44,614 nt of DNA from a virus, in IMG/VR virus record IMGVR_UViG_3300033553_000347, positions 1 to 44,614 of that record. The stretch is one strand, 5' to 3'. Positions 29,921-39,198 of the stretch are shown here, piece after piece. How positions within the stretch are numbered: position 1 is the stretch's first letter; each line of letters begins with the position of its first letter. Below the pieces are notes generated by a model. It searched no databases. It saw nothing but the letters and a program-made list of their open reading frames with translations, and was not told the DNA's origin. A program made the translations under genes and the position numbers.

Positions 29921-31117
29921 ATGAATTTTGGAATTGGCGGAGGTGGCCCTAAATTTAGCGAGCCGGATCCGGTCGAGCCGTCGCCCTCTGCACTTGTTGA
30001 TCTGACGGATACTGATCTGCAGAATCCCAGTGATTTCGACACTATCGTCTACAACTCCGCTCTCGGTCGGTGGATTAAAGCGCGGGCAGATGTTCGTGAT
30101 CCGATCTCGATGGCCGGGTCTAAATCCCTTCGGGTTGTAGGTGATCGAACGTGGAATAGTCCGGACAGCGGATACATCGACACGATCGTTGATCCGGTTC
30201 TTGGCTTTGTGTTCAGTCAGCCCGATCCGATAAAGCGGCTTGAGAATTTTGGTGATTGGGTTCGAGTTAATTCCGGCCAAAAAAATGCCTGGATGTCGGC
30301 TCAGTATCCGCAAGAGAGGATTGAGCAGAATCCTCTCCCGGCGGGAGCTGTGCTATATCAGGCAAGCGGAACTCGGACGACGGACAATCTCCGCTTCGAG
30401 TGGGGATTCGGTGATTTGAACATCACAGACGCTGGCGCCAATTTTGCCCTGTTGCACAATCACCCGTTAAGCGTCGGTTTCCGCCGAGAGGCTCTCCGCG
30501 TCAATGGCATGACGTTGGATCAGTTGGACGCCGATCCGGACTGGATCGTGTATAATGAAACCGGGGCATTTGGGGTTTTCTCAAATCTGGGGCTGGTGAG
30601 TATGGCCTGGGAGCTCGACTATTACGACGCTCTCCCCGCGGAAACAGTGACGAACGCCTATCCGCCGCACACGGGGTTCGGATGTTTTTTCATCTCTGCA
30701 AACGCGGCGTGCTCTTCTGCCGAGACCGGGTTTCACCCGCTTTTCTCGATCGGCAATGAATCCAGATTTTTTTCGATTGGATTTGACGGCGTGACCAAGT
30801 GCTTGTCTGTAAAAAATGAAGCCACGCAGTTTGATACTACGATCAAGCTGAGCACTTACGATGTGGTCGCTGTGTCTTTCGCAAACAGTCATGTCCGGAT
30901 CTATCAGGCTCGAAATGTGGACGCTGACAATATGTCTCTCGTTCACCAGGAGGCTGGGTTCGGTTGCACCGCTCCCGTGTCCGGCCAGATGTATCTTTTT
31001 GCGACGCCGGAAGTTGGAGGCGGGATCACAAATCAGACAAGCTCGATCCAGAATCTTGTCGTTGTTGACAAACAATTGACTGAAGATCAAATCCGCGCTG
31101 CGATGAGGAATTACTGA
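29921..31117 (+). CDS. Structural protein with C-terminal LamG/lectin-like domain
   Basis: 398 aa. The N-terminus is Gly- and Pro-rich and reads like a virion anchoring segment (NSALGRWIKARAD resembles collar- or fibre-base repeats). Residues 220-398 have the alternating beta pattern of a LamG or concanavalin-like fold (HPLFSIGNESRFFSIGFDG; DVVAVSFANSHVRIYQARN; SSIQNLVVVDKQLTEDQIRA), ending in the typical helix. Such domains bind polysaccharides. A receptor-binding or head/tail fibre role fits, though its location between tail tube and chaperone genes is unusual. Confidence 0.7.
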   Translation: MNFGIGGGGPKFSEPDPVEPSPSALVDLTDTDLQNPSDFDTIVYNSALGRWIKARADVRDPISMAGSKSLRVVGDRTWNSPDSGYIDTIVDPVLGFVFSQPDPIKRLENFGDWVRVNSGQKNAWMSAQYPQERIEQNPLPAGAVLYQASGTRTTDNLRFEWGFGDLNITDAGANFALLHNHPLSVGFRREALRVNGMTLDQLDADPDWIVYNETGAFGVFSNLGLVSMAWELDYYDALPAETVTNAYPPHTGFGCFFISANAACSSAETGFHPLFSIGNESRFFSIGFDGVTKCLSVKNEATQFDTTIKLSTYDVVAVSFANSHVRIYQARNVDADNMSLVHQEAGFGCTAPVSGQMYLFATPEVGGGITNQTSSIQNLVVVDKQLTEDQIRAAMRNY

Positions 31118-31383
31118 TGAGTCTGCAAGATACAATTCTCGAAGCTAAGACCGTCGCTCGTCAAAATGCGCGCCGGAATATTGACGCAAAATATCCCGAC
31201 TATGCGCAGCGCAACGCCGCGCTTGGTCTGCTTAGTGCGGCAGACACGGACGCGATGTGTGCGCTGATCTTGGCGTGCAGGGATAAGTGCAACGCGACGG
31301 AGATTGCTGTCGATCAAATCGCGGAAGATGCAAGCCTGACCGACGAGGAGAAGGTTGAAAGCATCCGGGCACAATTCTTATAA
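31117..31383 (+). CDS. Hypothetical small helical protein, 88 aa
   Basis: I do not recognise it. It is helical and charged (DTILEAKTVARQNARRNID), coupled to the LamG-like gene by a one-base overlap (TGATG). Small genes coupled after fibre genes often encode fibre chaperones; that is the most reasonable guess. A terminator follows. Confidence 0.65.
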   Translation: MSLQDTILEAKTVARQNARRNIDAKYPDYAQRNAALGLLSAADTDAMCALILACRDKCNATEIAVDQIAEDASLTDEEKVESIRAQFL

Positions 31384-31419
31384 CGCAATCGCTCAAAAAT
31401 CGGCATCGCATAACCCACA

Positions 31420-31449
31420 CGCCCGGCCTCACCGCTGGGCGTTTTCCTT
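31420..31449 (+). terminator. Rho-independent terminator after the 88-aa gene
   Basis: Stem CGCCCGGC/GCTGGGCG (31420-31441, one mismatch) followed by TTTTCCTTT. Confidence 0.8.
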
Positions 31450-31458
31450 TCTCGATAT

Positions 31459-31488
31459 GCAAGAAAAATCAGGCTTCCGTCTATATCC
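31459..31488 (+). promoter_or_regulatory. Late-type phage promoter L5 (tail assembly operon)
   Basis: GCAAGA-N17-TATATC with CT after the -10. The downstream leader has CAAGGATA before the chaperone ATG at 31512. It begins the operon of chaperone, tape measure, hub and fibre genes. Confidence 0.8.
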
Positions 31489-31511
31489 TAAAAAAGCAAC
31501 AAGGATATAAA

Positions 31512-31904
31512 ATGGCGTCCCTCGCAGACCTCTCCCCTATTCAAAAAACCGTCAAAGTCCGCGGTATCGAAGTAGATGTTTATCCGCTTCGTTTGACCGA
31601 TATCGGAACCTTGATCGCGAAACACTCCGGCCTCGTGAAAGCCCTCTCGTCCGGCGATATTCCGTCGGCTATTGCGAGCGTGGGTCCTGATGCGGTTTGC
31701 GATGTTATCGACGCGGCTACGCGGGTCGCCCCTGGGACTGCTTCGACTTACAATCTTACCGCCGTCGAAGAAGGGAATATCGTTCTCGCGACTGTCGAAA
31801 TGACTCTCCCGGAAGACGATTCCGAAATGGAAAAGTTCATGGGCGATCTCCTCAAACTGCTCAGCAAGATCGCCCCGGACGAAGCCGAAACCCCGAGCGC
31901 GTAA
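31512..31904 (+). CDS. Tail assembly chaperone (gpG-like)
   Basis: 130 aa. Location directly before the tape measure gene and a following out-of-frame extension identify it as the gpG-type chaperone that coats the tape measure protein during tail assembly. It is acidic at the C-terminus (EDDSEMEKFMGDLLKLLSK). The stop at 31904 can be bypassed by a -1 shift at ACCCCG (31890-31895). Confidence 0.85.
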   Translation: MASLADLSPIQKTVKVRGIEVDVYPLRLTDIGTLIAKHSGLVKALSSGDIPSAIASVGPDAVCDVIDAATRVAPGTASTYNLTAVEEGNIVLATVEMTLPEDDSEMEKFMGDLLKLLSKIAPDEAETPSA

Positions 31905-32119
31905 GCGCCTGGGCCGTTTTAATCGAGCAACTCATAGCGTCCGGCCACTCGAATCCATGGTCTTACACTCCGCGCCAAGCAACGGCCTACGCGCTTCTCG
32001 CGGCGGAGAGAAAAAACCGAGAGGCTCTTGAGACATACGCGATAACACGGGCCGCGCAACACGCCGACGAGGCAACCGACAAGAAAATAAGAAAGTCCTT
32101 CGAAGATGGCAAGAGATAG
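31895..32119 (+). CDS. -1 frameshift extension of the tail chaperone (gpT-like)
   Basis: This frame has no start codon of its own and lies in -1 relative to the chaperone gene. A slip of the CCG codon at 31893-31895 to CCC at 31892-31894 would continue as ERVSAWAVLIEQLIASG, giving a chaperone fused to 74 more residues (gpGT type). The added domain is helical and basic. It overlaps the tape measure start by 14 bases. The typical lambda heptamer is absent, so the slippery site is inferred from the frames. Confidence 0.75.
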   Translation, partial: ERVSAWAVLIEQLIASGHSNPWSYTPRQATAYALLAAERKNREALETYAITRAAQHADEATDKKIRKSFEDGKR

Positions 32120-34430
32120 CAAAGCCCTGCGGATTGTCTTTGACACCGTGACTGATAAAGCCGAGAAAGCGTTCCGGAAACTGGACCGCACTCTCGGCAA
32201 TGTCGACAACGCGGCGGACGCGGCGGAGAAGTCTCTGTCCGAAGTAGGTAAGGGGTCCGAAGAGGCGGCGAAGGTCGCTGAGGGGGCTATGCGGCGACTT
32301 GGTCTCAAGAGTGAGGCTACGGCGAAAGAGCAACGACAATCCTTTCTCGAAGCTTACGAAAAGATCAAACGCTCGGGAACTGCAACTCCCGAAGAAATTG
32401 CCCGCGCATGGTCTCGGACGAAATCAAAAATCGACCGCCTGAATAACGAGATGGCTCGCAATGCGGAGAGCCGTTTTTCAAAAATGGCGAAGAAGACTGC
32501 GGCCGCGATGAATAACGCGGGTCGGGGTATTTCCGGCGCGGGTATGTCTGTGTCGTCGAGAGTGTCGGCACCTATGGCCCTCGGCCTCGGCGCAAGTATT
32601 CGAGCCGCGGCGAACCTTGAAGAACGGCTAAACGGCGTCCGGGCTGTCCTTAATCCGACCGCGGAAGACTTCGAGGCTCTCGGCGACTTGGCTAAAAAGT
32701 TCGGCCGTACAACTGCTTTCTCGGCGACGGAAGCGGCAGAGGGTATTGAAGTCCTCGCCGCTAACGGTCTGTCGGCTCAAAAGATCATGGACGGCGCTCT
32801 GCAGGCGTCTCTCGATACTGCCTCGGCGACTGGTGGCTCTCTTCAAGAAAGTGCGGATCTCGTTACCGATATCGCGGCTCAGTTTAATATCGCCGCGAAA
32901 GACCTCCCCGAAGTTGCGAACCAACTTACGGGCCTTCGAACGGCGTCTAAGTATAACCTAACTTCTATCGCTCAGGCTTTCGCTCAGGCGGGCTCTATCG
33001 CCGGCGAAAGTGGCGTCGAACTCGAAGACTTTACCGCGGCGATCGCGGCTACGGGATACGCTTTTAAGTCCGGCTCGGACGCGGGTACGAGTTTTAAGAC
33101 CTTTCTCCAAAGATTGGCGAAACCCTCCAAAGAGGCGGGCGCGTTGATGGAGAAGATCGGCTTTAATGCTTACGACGCTGCCGGGCAGTTGGTCTCGATG
33201 GAGGAGATGGCGAATAATCTTCAAAAAAGCCTGTCGGGTATGACGGAACAACAGAAGGCCGGCGCGCTTACGACGATGTTCGGCGCGGACGCCATGCGGA
33301 CCGGGGCGGCCTTGGCGTCTCAGGGTGCTCAGGGTGTTCGCGAGGCTCTCGACACGATCTCCAAAGGCGATGCGGCTAAGGCGGCCGAGATCCGTCTCCA
33401 AGGACTGAACGGCGAGTTGAAGAAACTCGCGTCGGCCTCGGAGGCGTTCGGTATCGCTTTGGCGGAGAGTGGTATTCTCTCGCAGATTGCGGAGATGATT
33501 ATGTCCATTACTGAGTGGATTTCCAAACTCGCCGAGGAAGATCCCGAGAAACTTAAGTTAATGTCCTACTTCGCCGCCCTTGGTGCTGTGTTGGGTCCTG
33601 TGCTGGTTGGTCTCGGGCAAATCGTGATCGGCCTCGCATTTCTTACTAAGGGAGCAGTGATGGTCGGTGAGAGCATCGGGACGATGCTCGGTTGGCTCGG
33701 AAAACTGGGCAAGCCACTGAAAACGGTTGCTGGCTACTTCCTTCGTTTTGGTAAATTTCTCCTTGGTTTTGGTAACGCTGGCTCGAAGATATTATTGGTC
33801 CTTCGAACTATCCTGCTTTTTGCGGGTAGCATCGCCGCCGGGATCGCCGCTATTCCTGTCGGAATCGTCGTCGCGGTCGTTGCAGCAATCGCCGCAATCG
33901 CCGCCGCTTTCTACTTCTGGGGCGACGAGATCAAAGGCTTCTTCTCCGGCGTTTTTGACTGGATCATCGCCAAACTTATGAAGAAGCTGGAGGAATTCAA
34001 GGCAGCGGTAAAAGCGATCAAGGATTTGATCCCGAGCACTGACGATATCGGAAAAGCCTTCAAGAATTCAACTCTCGGAAACCTCCTGGGGTATCGCTCA
34101 GGCGGCTATACCGGCGATCAGGGCGAAGGTCAGGTCGCGGGCGTTGTCCACGGCCGCGAGTATGTCTTGAACGCCTCAGCGACCCGCTTTTGGGGCCGTG
34201 GGGCTCTTGAGGCTCTCAACAACCGGATCATGCCCCCATCGCTGGCACCGGCCGCTGTTGCGGCTCCTTCGGGCTCCTCTGGCGGCTCTCGTCGGGTCTC
34301 GCTCGATCTCGGTATGTTCGGACAACAGTTCAGCGTTGAAGCAGACGAGCAGACTGCCGAACGCTTTGAGCGCGAAATCAACAGACGCCGGGCGACACGC
34401 TCGGCTCGTAGTCCTGGATTTGTGAAATGA
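32106..34430 (+). CDS. Tail tape measure protein
   Basis: 774 aa. Residues 150-450 match the tail tape measure core (RTTAFSATEAAEGIEVLAANG; YNLTSIAQAFAQAGSIAGESG). Hydrophobic helices occupy about 500-640 (IGLAFLTKGAVMVG; GIPVGIVVAVVAAIAAIAAAF region), and the C-terminus has GGYTGDQGEGQVAGVVHGREYV, a common ending. It sets tail length and inserts in the host membrane to guide DNA entry. Length predicts a tail on the order of 110-120 nm, using about 1.5 angstrom per residue (inference). Confidence 0.95.
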   Translation: MARDSKALRIVFDTVTDKAEKAFRKLDRTLGNVDNAADAAEKSLSEVGKGSEEAAKVAEGAMRRLGLKSEATAKEQRQSFLEAYEKIKRSGTATPEEIARAWSRTKSKIDRLNNEMARNAESRFSKMAKKTAAAMNNAGRGISGAGMSVSSRVSAPMALGLGASIRAAANLEERLNGVRAVLNPTAEDFEALGDLAKKFGRTTAFSATEAAEGIEVLAANGLSAQKIMDGALQASLDTASATGGSLQESADLVTDIAAQFNIAAKDLPEVANQLTGLRTASKYNLTSIAQAFAQAGSIAGESGVELEDFTAAIAATGYAFKSGSDAGTSFKTFLQRLAKPSKEAGALMEKIGFNAYDAAGQLVSMEEMANNLQKSLSGMTEQQKAGALTTMFGADAMRTGAALASQGAQGVREALDTISKGDAAKAAEIRLQGLNGELKKLASASEAFGIALAESGILSQIAEMIMSITEWISKLAEEDPEKLKLMSYFAALGAVLGPVLVGLGQIVIGLAFLTKGAVMVGESIGTMLGWLGKLGKPLKTVAGYFLRFGKFLLGFGNAGSKILLVLRTILLFAGSIAAGIAAIPVGIVVAVVAAIAAIAAAFYFWGDEIKGFFSGVFDWIIAKLMKKLEEFKAAVKAIKDLIPSTDDIGKAFKNSTLGNLLGYRSGGYTGDQGEGQVAGVVHGREYVLNASATRFWGRGALEALNNRIMPPSLAPAAVAAPSGSSGGSRRVSLDLGMFGQQFSVEADEQTAERFEREINRRRATRSARSPGFVK

Positions 34431-34867
34431 CTTGGAACTCAGATATCAAACTGACGCGAAATACGGGCGAGGATATTCCCTTCCCGGAAGCGTCCGACCT
34501 TTTTATCGACGCAGGGTTGGAGCCGATTGGAGAAGCGGCTCAATTTGCGCGGACTGTGAACGGAGGTCTCGTTTCGATCGGGGATCCGGCTTTCCAGAAA
34601 TTCGCCCTCTCGCTGTCTTGCAATACCCACGCAACCGCAGCCCTGGCCGGTCTTTGGCCGGGAGACCGTTTCACGGTAGAGGCTCCCATGACGCTCCGGG
34701 AGCGGGGCTCTACGCCGTCTCGTCCGGCGGTTGTGGGCTCCGAAGTCGTGGGATCTGGCTGGGTTGAGTATCGACCTGTCCTGGACTGTCTTCTCGTCGG
34801 TAATTCTCTCAATGAAACGGAGGGTCGCGCATCGACGTCCTGGACGCTAAATTTTGAGGAAGTTTAA
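34427..34867 (+). CDS. Minor tail protein, distal-tail-like position
   Basis: 146 aa. It overlaps the tape measure stop by 4 bases and the hub gene by 1 base. It is beta-rich (FQKFALSLSCNTH; VEYRPVLDCLLVGNSLNE) and in the place normally held by a distal tail or tip-attachment protein in siphoviruses. The family is not certain. Confidence 0.68.
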   Translation: MTWNSDIKLTRNTGEDIPFPEASDLFIDAGLEPIGEAAQFARTVNGGLVSIGDPAFQKFALSLSCNTHATAALAGLWPGDRFTVEAPMTLRERGSTPSRPAVVGSEVVGSGWVEYRPVLDCLLVGNSLNETEGRASTSWTLNFEEV

Positions 34868-36552
34868 TGCTGTATTTCGCTCTGGTAAATGACGGCGAGG
34901 CTTTCGACCCGGTGACGCATGCTCGGGAAGACCTGACCGTTTTCGACCTCGCCATTTCTCAACGGGAAGGCGAGTTCGCCCGCGCTGACCTTCAAGTCTG
35001 GAACCCTCGCGCCGCGTTGCCGGCGAACCGTCTCTACATTTCCGAAGACGGCGTTCTGCTGTTCTCCGGTGAAGTTTCTCGCGCCCCTCGCGGTCAGGTT
35101 TCCGAGCGTATTCGTATTGAAGTGATCGGGCGTCCGTCCGACGCTGACGCTCGACTGGCGACACTTGTCGAGGGGTTGAAGGTTGCTCCGTATTACGACC
35201 CCCTGTTCGTCGCCTCAGGCGATGCAGACGACGCGGGAACAGTCCTGACCGGCCATGGTAAAGTCTTAGCCTGGGGCCGCGTTTCCGGCGATGTGTCGGC
35301 GGTTGATTTCCTTTCTGGTTCTTCGACTGTTGCGCTTACTCCTTTCCGAGGTTCTGTCTCGGTCGATGTTGCGGACGATGTACCGGCGACGGCTTCTTAC
35401 TCGATGAAAGTCCAGTGGGGGCAGTTGAGGAAAGAAACCTACGGACCTTTCGACGAGCTGAAAGAGATTAAGACACTGACCCCCGATGGACTTCTCAAGA
35501 ACTGGCCGAAGGTCGGGACAAGTCTCGGCGGCGGGTTCTCTGTAACGAGGTCCTCGGTCGAGGAAACGTCCTACGATTTTAGAAAAAAAGGAAAGAGCGA
35601 CGACCCCTTCGTCAAGAACCGAGAAGACCTCGAACGCTTTGTCGATGTTAAGCCGGACGAACTCGACCCGGTGGTTCTTGCGGACGGTAAGTGGAAGCAA
35701 GTCGCGGAGAAAGCAACTCTCGCGGCCGATCTGGTAATCCAAAACGTCTACGAAATCCGACGGACTGAAACCGCGACGGTCTCAGTATCCGCCGGCGTTC
35801 AAGCCGTCATCCGGAGTGGTAGCGCAGAAGACGAGGCGCTCGATCTTCAAGATATCACTCAATCGGACGCGGTTTCGTCCTGGGCTCCTCGCGTTGAATA
35901 CTTAGTCGGCGCTCAGGTTTTGGACGGCGGCAATGTCTACGAGGCGCGGGAAGATCATATCTCCGGCGCCGTTCGTACGCCCGGACGGTGGAACCTCGTC
36001 GGCGAGAGTTCTTATCTTTCGTCTCGCCGAGTTTACTCCTTTTTCAGGACTTCAAGAGGACAGGCGGCTATCGACCATGCGGTCGAGCGTCTTAAAGCGC
36101 GCCTTCGTTATGCTGCCCGAGCTGTCCGTATCTCCTTCGATTGCGCGATGCCTGACCCCGCAAGCATTACCGCGGATATGACTGCGACGATTTCCGACCC
36201 CGCGCTCCCCGGTGGCTCGGCAACCGGCCGCGTCGTTGGGTATGATCTGGAATGGGGCGGAGGGCGTAAGCAGGCGCGTATAGAAATGGCGTGCGCCGCT
36301 GGTACTGGTATTGGGGCGGCTCTTACAATCGCGCCCGCCTCTGGAAGCGTCCCCTACTCAAACGGCCGGCTTTCTCTATCAGTCGAGGACCGGGCCGAGG
36401 CGCAGATTGCCAGTTTTGACGCCGGGGACGCTATATCTCCAACAGTAGTAAACATCGAACCGACACCCGCGCCCGCTACGGATGTTAATCAAACGGCGGA
36501 CTTTCAAGTCTCCGGAGAAGTGTTGGTTCCTAAACAGATTGATCTCCAATGA
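34867..36552 (+). CDS. Tail hub/baseplate protein with CBM5/12-like insert
   Basis: 561 aa. Beta-rich first 180 residues (FDLAISQREGEFARADLQVWNP is the phage hub N-terminal pattern). Residues 335-380 (WAPRVEYLVGAQVLDGGNVYEAREDH, cited in part, ending in WNLVGE) resemble a chitin-binding CBM5/12 module. The C-terminal 180 residues (LKARLRYAARAVRISFDCAMPD) return to a hub-like domain. It forms the ring joining tube and fibre. A carbohydrate-binding insert would help first contact with the cell surface. Confidence 0.78.
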   Translation: MLYFALVNDGEAFDPVTHAREDLTVFDLAISQREGEFARADLQVWNPRAALPANRLYISEDGVLLFSGEVSRAPRGQVSERIRIEVIGRPSDADARLATLVEGLKVAPYYDPLFVASGDADDAGTVLTGHGKVLAWGRVSGDVSAVDFLSGSSTVALTPFRGSVSVDVADDVPATASYSMKVQWGQLRKETYGPFDELKEIKTLTPDGLLKNWPKVGTSLGGGFSVTRSSVEETSYDFRKKGKSDDPFVKNREDLERFVDVKPDELDPVVLADGKWKQVAEKATLAADLVIQNVYEIRRTETATVSVSAGVQAVIRSGSAEDEALDLQDITQSDAVSSWAPRVEYLVGAQVLDGGNVYEAREDHISGAVRTPGRWNLVGESSYLSSRRVYSFFRTSRGQAAIDHAVERLKARLRYAARAVRISFDCAMPDPASITADMTATISDPALPGGSATGRVVGYDLEWGGGRKQARIEMACAAGTGIGAALTIAPASGSVPYSNGRLSLSVEDRAEAQIASFDAGDAISPTVVNIEPTPAPATDVNQTADFQVSGEVLVPKQIDLQ

Positions 36553-39134
36553 CGCTATCGAGAAAACTCAGTTCCGACGCCGCAAATCAGGTAAGCGGTT
36601 TCCGTATCGGTCCGACTGAGGAAATGGAGGCCCAAGATCTCGCGATTATTTCCGACGAATGGGCGCCTATCGAACGCGGCCACGAAGACCTCGGTCAAGT
36701 AATCCGGAAAGGGATGGAGCTTCGGACGCGCTCTCTTACATGCGTTCAAGATGCGGCAATCAAGCCTGGCGAGTTTAGCGCGTATGTCGTCCGGGCGGAC
36801 GGTTCGGCTTCTATCTCCCTCTCTAAGCCGCCGGCTGTCCCTATCCCGCAACTGTCTTATCTCGGGAACGCCCGTCGTCGCGTCTGGGTTGTTGACCTTC
36901 TTATTTACTCTGCGATTGATAGCGCCGTTTCTTGGCCTACCGAGGTTCGGTGGGGGCGGGTCGGCTATGCTATGACGGGCGACCCTGCAACACTAACCGA
37001 AAGCGCAGGACCGCCGGCAAATCCGCGGCCCGCTGGAACGGCGGACCGTATCCGACTGACATACTGGGAAATGACCGGAGAATGGTGGGCCGAGCCCGTC
37101 GCGCTCGCCGTCGTCTCTATGGACCCGGACGGCCTGCTCGAAGACCCAACAGAACCCGAGACCCCGACCAACCCGGACGAGGACAAGCCCGGCGACCCCG
37201 GGACTGCTTTGCCGGAGGACGGTTATACCGATCCGGCAACCGGCGACCCGATTACCTCCGTCGTCGCAGACCCAAAAGAGGGAAGTCTCCTCGCATTGCA
37301 TGCGGGCGCGATATCCTATTCTACGGACTGCGGTTCGACCTGGAGAATTCTTTCGAATACACCGCCCGCGCTCATTTCTCTTTCTGCGATCCAGGATCAG
37401 GGCGCGGCGGTTTCTGCGATCGGCGGGACCTATGTCTCTCCAAATCTCGCAACTTGGACGAAATTGGATTTCTCAGCGGAAGTCTTGACCTCGATCGAGT
37501 TGGAAAATGGCGATTTCGAGGATGGGCTGACGGGCTGGACTGTTCTGTCCGGTGATCCTGTCGCGCTCGATACGACGCAGCCAGCTCAGCAGCCTGGCTC
37601 TGCGCATTATGTGACATGCGAGCAAGACGGCTGGTTTTCGTCCGGCGGCGGTGCGTTCAGTCTTTCAAAATCGGTGAGCCTCTCATCTCTCGCAAACATG
37701 CGGGCGTCTGTCGATGTGTTTGTCGCGGAAGAGGGGGCGAGCGGCGAGATTGAGATATTCTCGTCGGTCGGTGATTATCAATCTTTCAATAGTCTAAATT
37801 TTGACAGCGATGTGCAAAACAAGGGTTATATAATCGAGGGCGAGTGGATGCAGATCGGCGGAGCGTTCGTTGATCCTGAGTTCGGCCCCCTCGATATGCG
37901 CTGGACGGCGCACGATCATACGGGGAGCGCTTATTCTCAGACGGGTTATGGTGACGGATTTCTTCGCGTATTCCGGATTAACGGATTCGCGAGCGGTCAC
38001 GGGGTATGGTATAAAGTCAAAGCCCTCGACGCCGGGTCTGTCGCCCGCCCGATGAGCTGTCGTTTTGTTGTTTCTGGAGTCACTCTCGCTGGCGCCTGTA
38101 ATATTGGACTCGCGCAGGCTCCTGGTGTTTCTATTCAGCCGACAAACGAGACAACCGCAACTCATGCGGTAATAAGTCACGAGGGGCAGTTGGCGGACAG
38201 ATATACGACAACTGGGGGGCCTGGCGAGTATCTTATAGAGATCGACAACGCCGCAGAGTTCGACCTTTTTCTCTCATATAACAATGACACGAGCGGTAAT
38301 AGTTTTTACCTTACCGATCAGTCCGCGGAGTCTGCCGTTAGCTCGACATCGCTCGGGGCTGAGGCGCTGGCCGTCGGAAAATGGCACCGAATTTCTGTTG
38401 ATCTGGACGATCTGGGCTCGACGGATTTCGACATCCGACTGCACGGCAAAGGTAGCCCGGCGAATGTCTATTTCGACAACTTGAGGTTGGAGACGGTAGA
38501 AGCGCGGGATGAGTCTTCGCGGTCTGTTGTCAGGGATCTCCTGCGACGCCGCCATGTGGCTTTCACGGCCTCGTCCATCTACGAGATCAAAGACGGCGCG
38601 AGTACATACCTCTCCGCCGCTCCGATCGACGCTAACCTTGCCGCCGTTCGGGGCTCGGCGATAATCATCTCGGACGGCGCTAACTCGATCCGCTTCTCGA
38701 ACAACGGCGGCGATACCTGGACTGAAATCTCGACGACTTCTCCGGTCCGTCAGGTCTTTGTTGAGCCGCGCATCCTCGCAGTCCTCGAAGACGGTCGCGT
38801 GCTGGAAGTATCCGCCGAGGGTGAGGTTGTCTTGTCTTCTGTGAGCGCGGGCGGACGCATTGCGTTCGATGCTCGTCGGAAAATGTGGTTCTCGGTCGAC
38901 ACTGCGGGCGGCGTCAAGATGTCGAGAGATCTGAACATTTGGGAATTAGATATCGCGCAACCCGCAAGAGGAGATCGTCCTCCGGCGACGCGCAGGATCG
39001 TCGCGACGGATATCGGCAGACATCTTGGCTTCGTGGAAGGCTGGAAAGATCTGTACAGCCGAGACGCCGCGCCGACCTGGTCACTGAATAACAGCCTTAC
39101 GCAAGATATTGTAGATATTGCCGAGATTAAGTGA
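36549..39134 (+). CDS. Large tail fibre or spike protein with BNR-like repeats
   Basis: 861 aa, the longest tail gene. N-terminal 200 residues are the virion-attachment part. Asp-, Pro- and Glu-rich linker at about 200-230. Then BNR/photosystem-like repeats (ISYSTDCGSTW; RFSNNGGDTWTEIS) at both 245-300 and 710-790, flanking two jelly-roll-like blocks beginning ENGDFEDGLTGW (about 320) and later (about 545-655). This suggests a beta-propeller closed around carbohydrate-binding inserts. It probably recognises the host surface. No separate chaperone follows. Confidence 0.8.
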   Translation: MTLSRKLSSDAANQVSGFRIGPTEEMEAQDLAIISDEWAPIERGHEDLGQVIRKGMELRTRSLTCVQDAAIKPGEFSAYVVRADGSASISLSKPPAVPIPQLSYLGNARRRVWVVDLLIYSAIDSAVSWPTEVRWGRVGYAMTGDPATLTESAGPPANPRPAGTADRIRLTYWEMTGEWWAEPVALAVVSMDPDGLLEDPTEPETPTNPDEDKPGDPGTALPEDGYTDPATGDPITSVVADPKEGSLLALHAGAISYSTDCGSTWRILSNTPPALISLSAIQDQGAAVSAIGGTYVSPNLATWTKLDFSAEVLTSIELENGDFEDGLTGWTVLSGDPVALDTTQPAQQPGSAHYVTCEQDGWFSSGGGAFSLSKSVSLSSLANMRASVDVFVAEEGASGEIEIFSSVGDYQSFNSLNFDSDVQNKGYIIEGEWMQIGGAFVDPEFGPLDMRWTAHDHTGSAYSQTGYGDGFLRVFRINGFASGHGVWYKVKALDAGSVARPMSCRFVVSGVTLAGACNIGLAQAPGVSIQPTNETTATHAVISHEGQLADRYTTTGGPGEYLIEIDNAAEFDLFLSYNNDTSGNSFYLTDQSAESAVSSTSLGAEALAVGKWHRISVDLDDLGSTDFDIRLHGKGSPANVYFDNLRLETVEARDESSRSVVRDLLRRRHVAFTASSIYEIKDGASTYLSAAPIDANLAAVRGSAIIISDGANSIRFSNNGGDTWTEISTTSPVRQVFVEPRILAVLEDGRVLEVSAEGEVVLSSVSAGGRIAFDARRKMWFSVDTAGGVKMSRDLNIWELDIAQPARGDRPPATRRIVATDIGRHLGFVEGWKDLYSRDAAPTWSLNNSLTQDIVDIAEIK

Positions 39135-39142
39135 GCCTCGGA

Positions 39143-39171
39143 TTTCCGGATCTACTCGTTGGGACCTATAT
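39143..39171 (+). promoter_or_regulatory. Early-type promoter E3 driving the sigma 2 operon
   Basis: TTTCCG-N17-CTATAT with GGGAC before the -10, a perfect early-family match, but on the plus strand inside the late region. It lies upstream of the metallophosphoesterase and sigma 2 genes, so the early sigma factor may switch on the second one. Confidence 0.78.
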
Positions 39172-39198
39172 CCTCTGTAAGAAAGTCGCAACCAAGCG

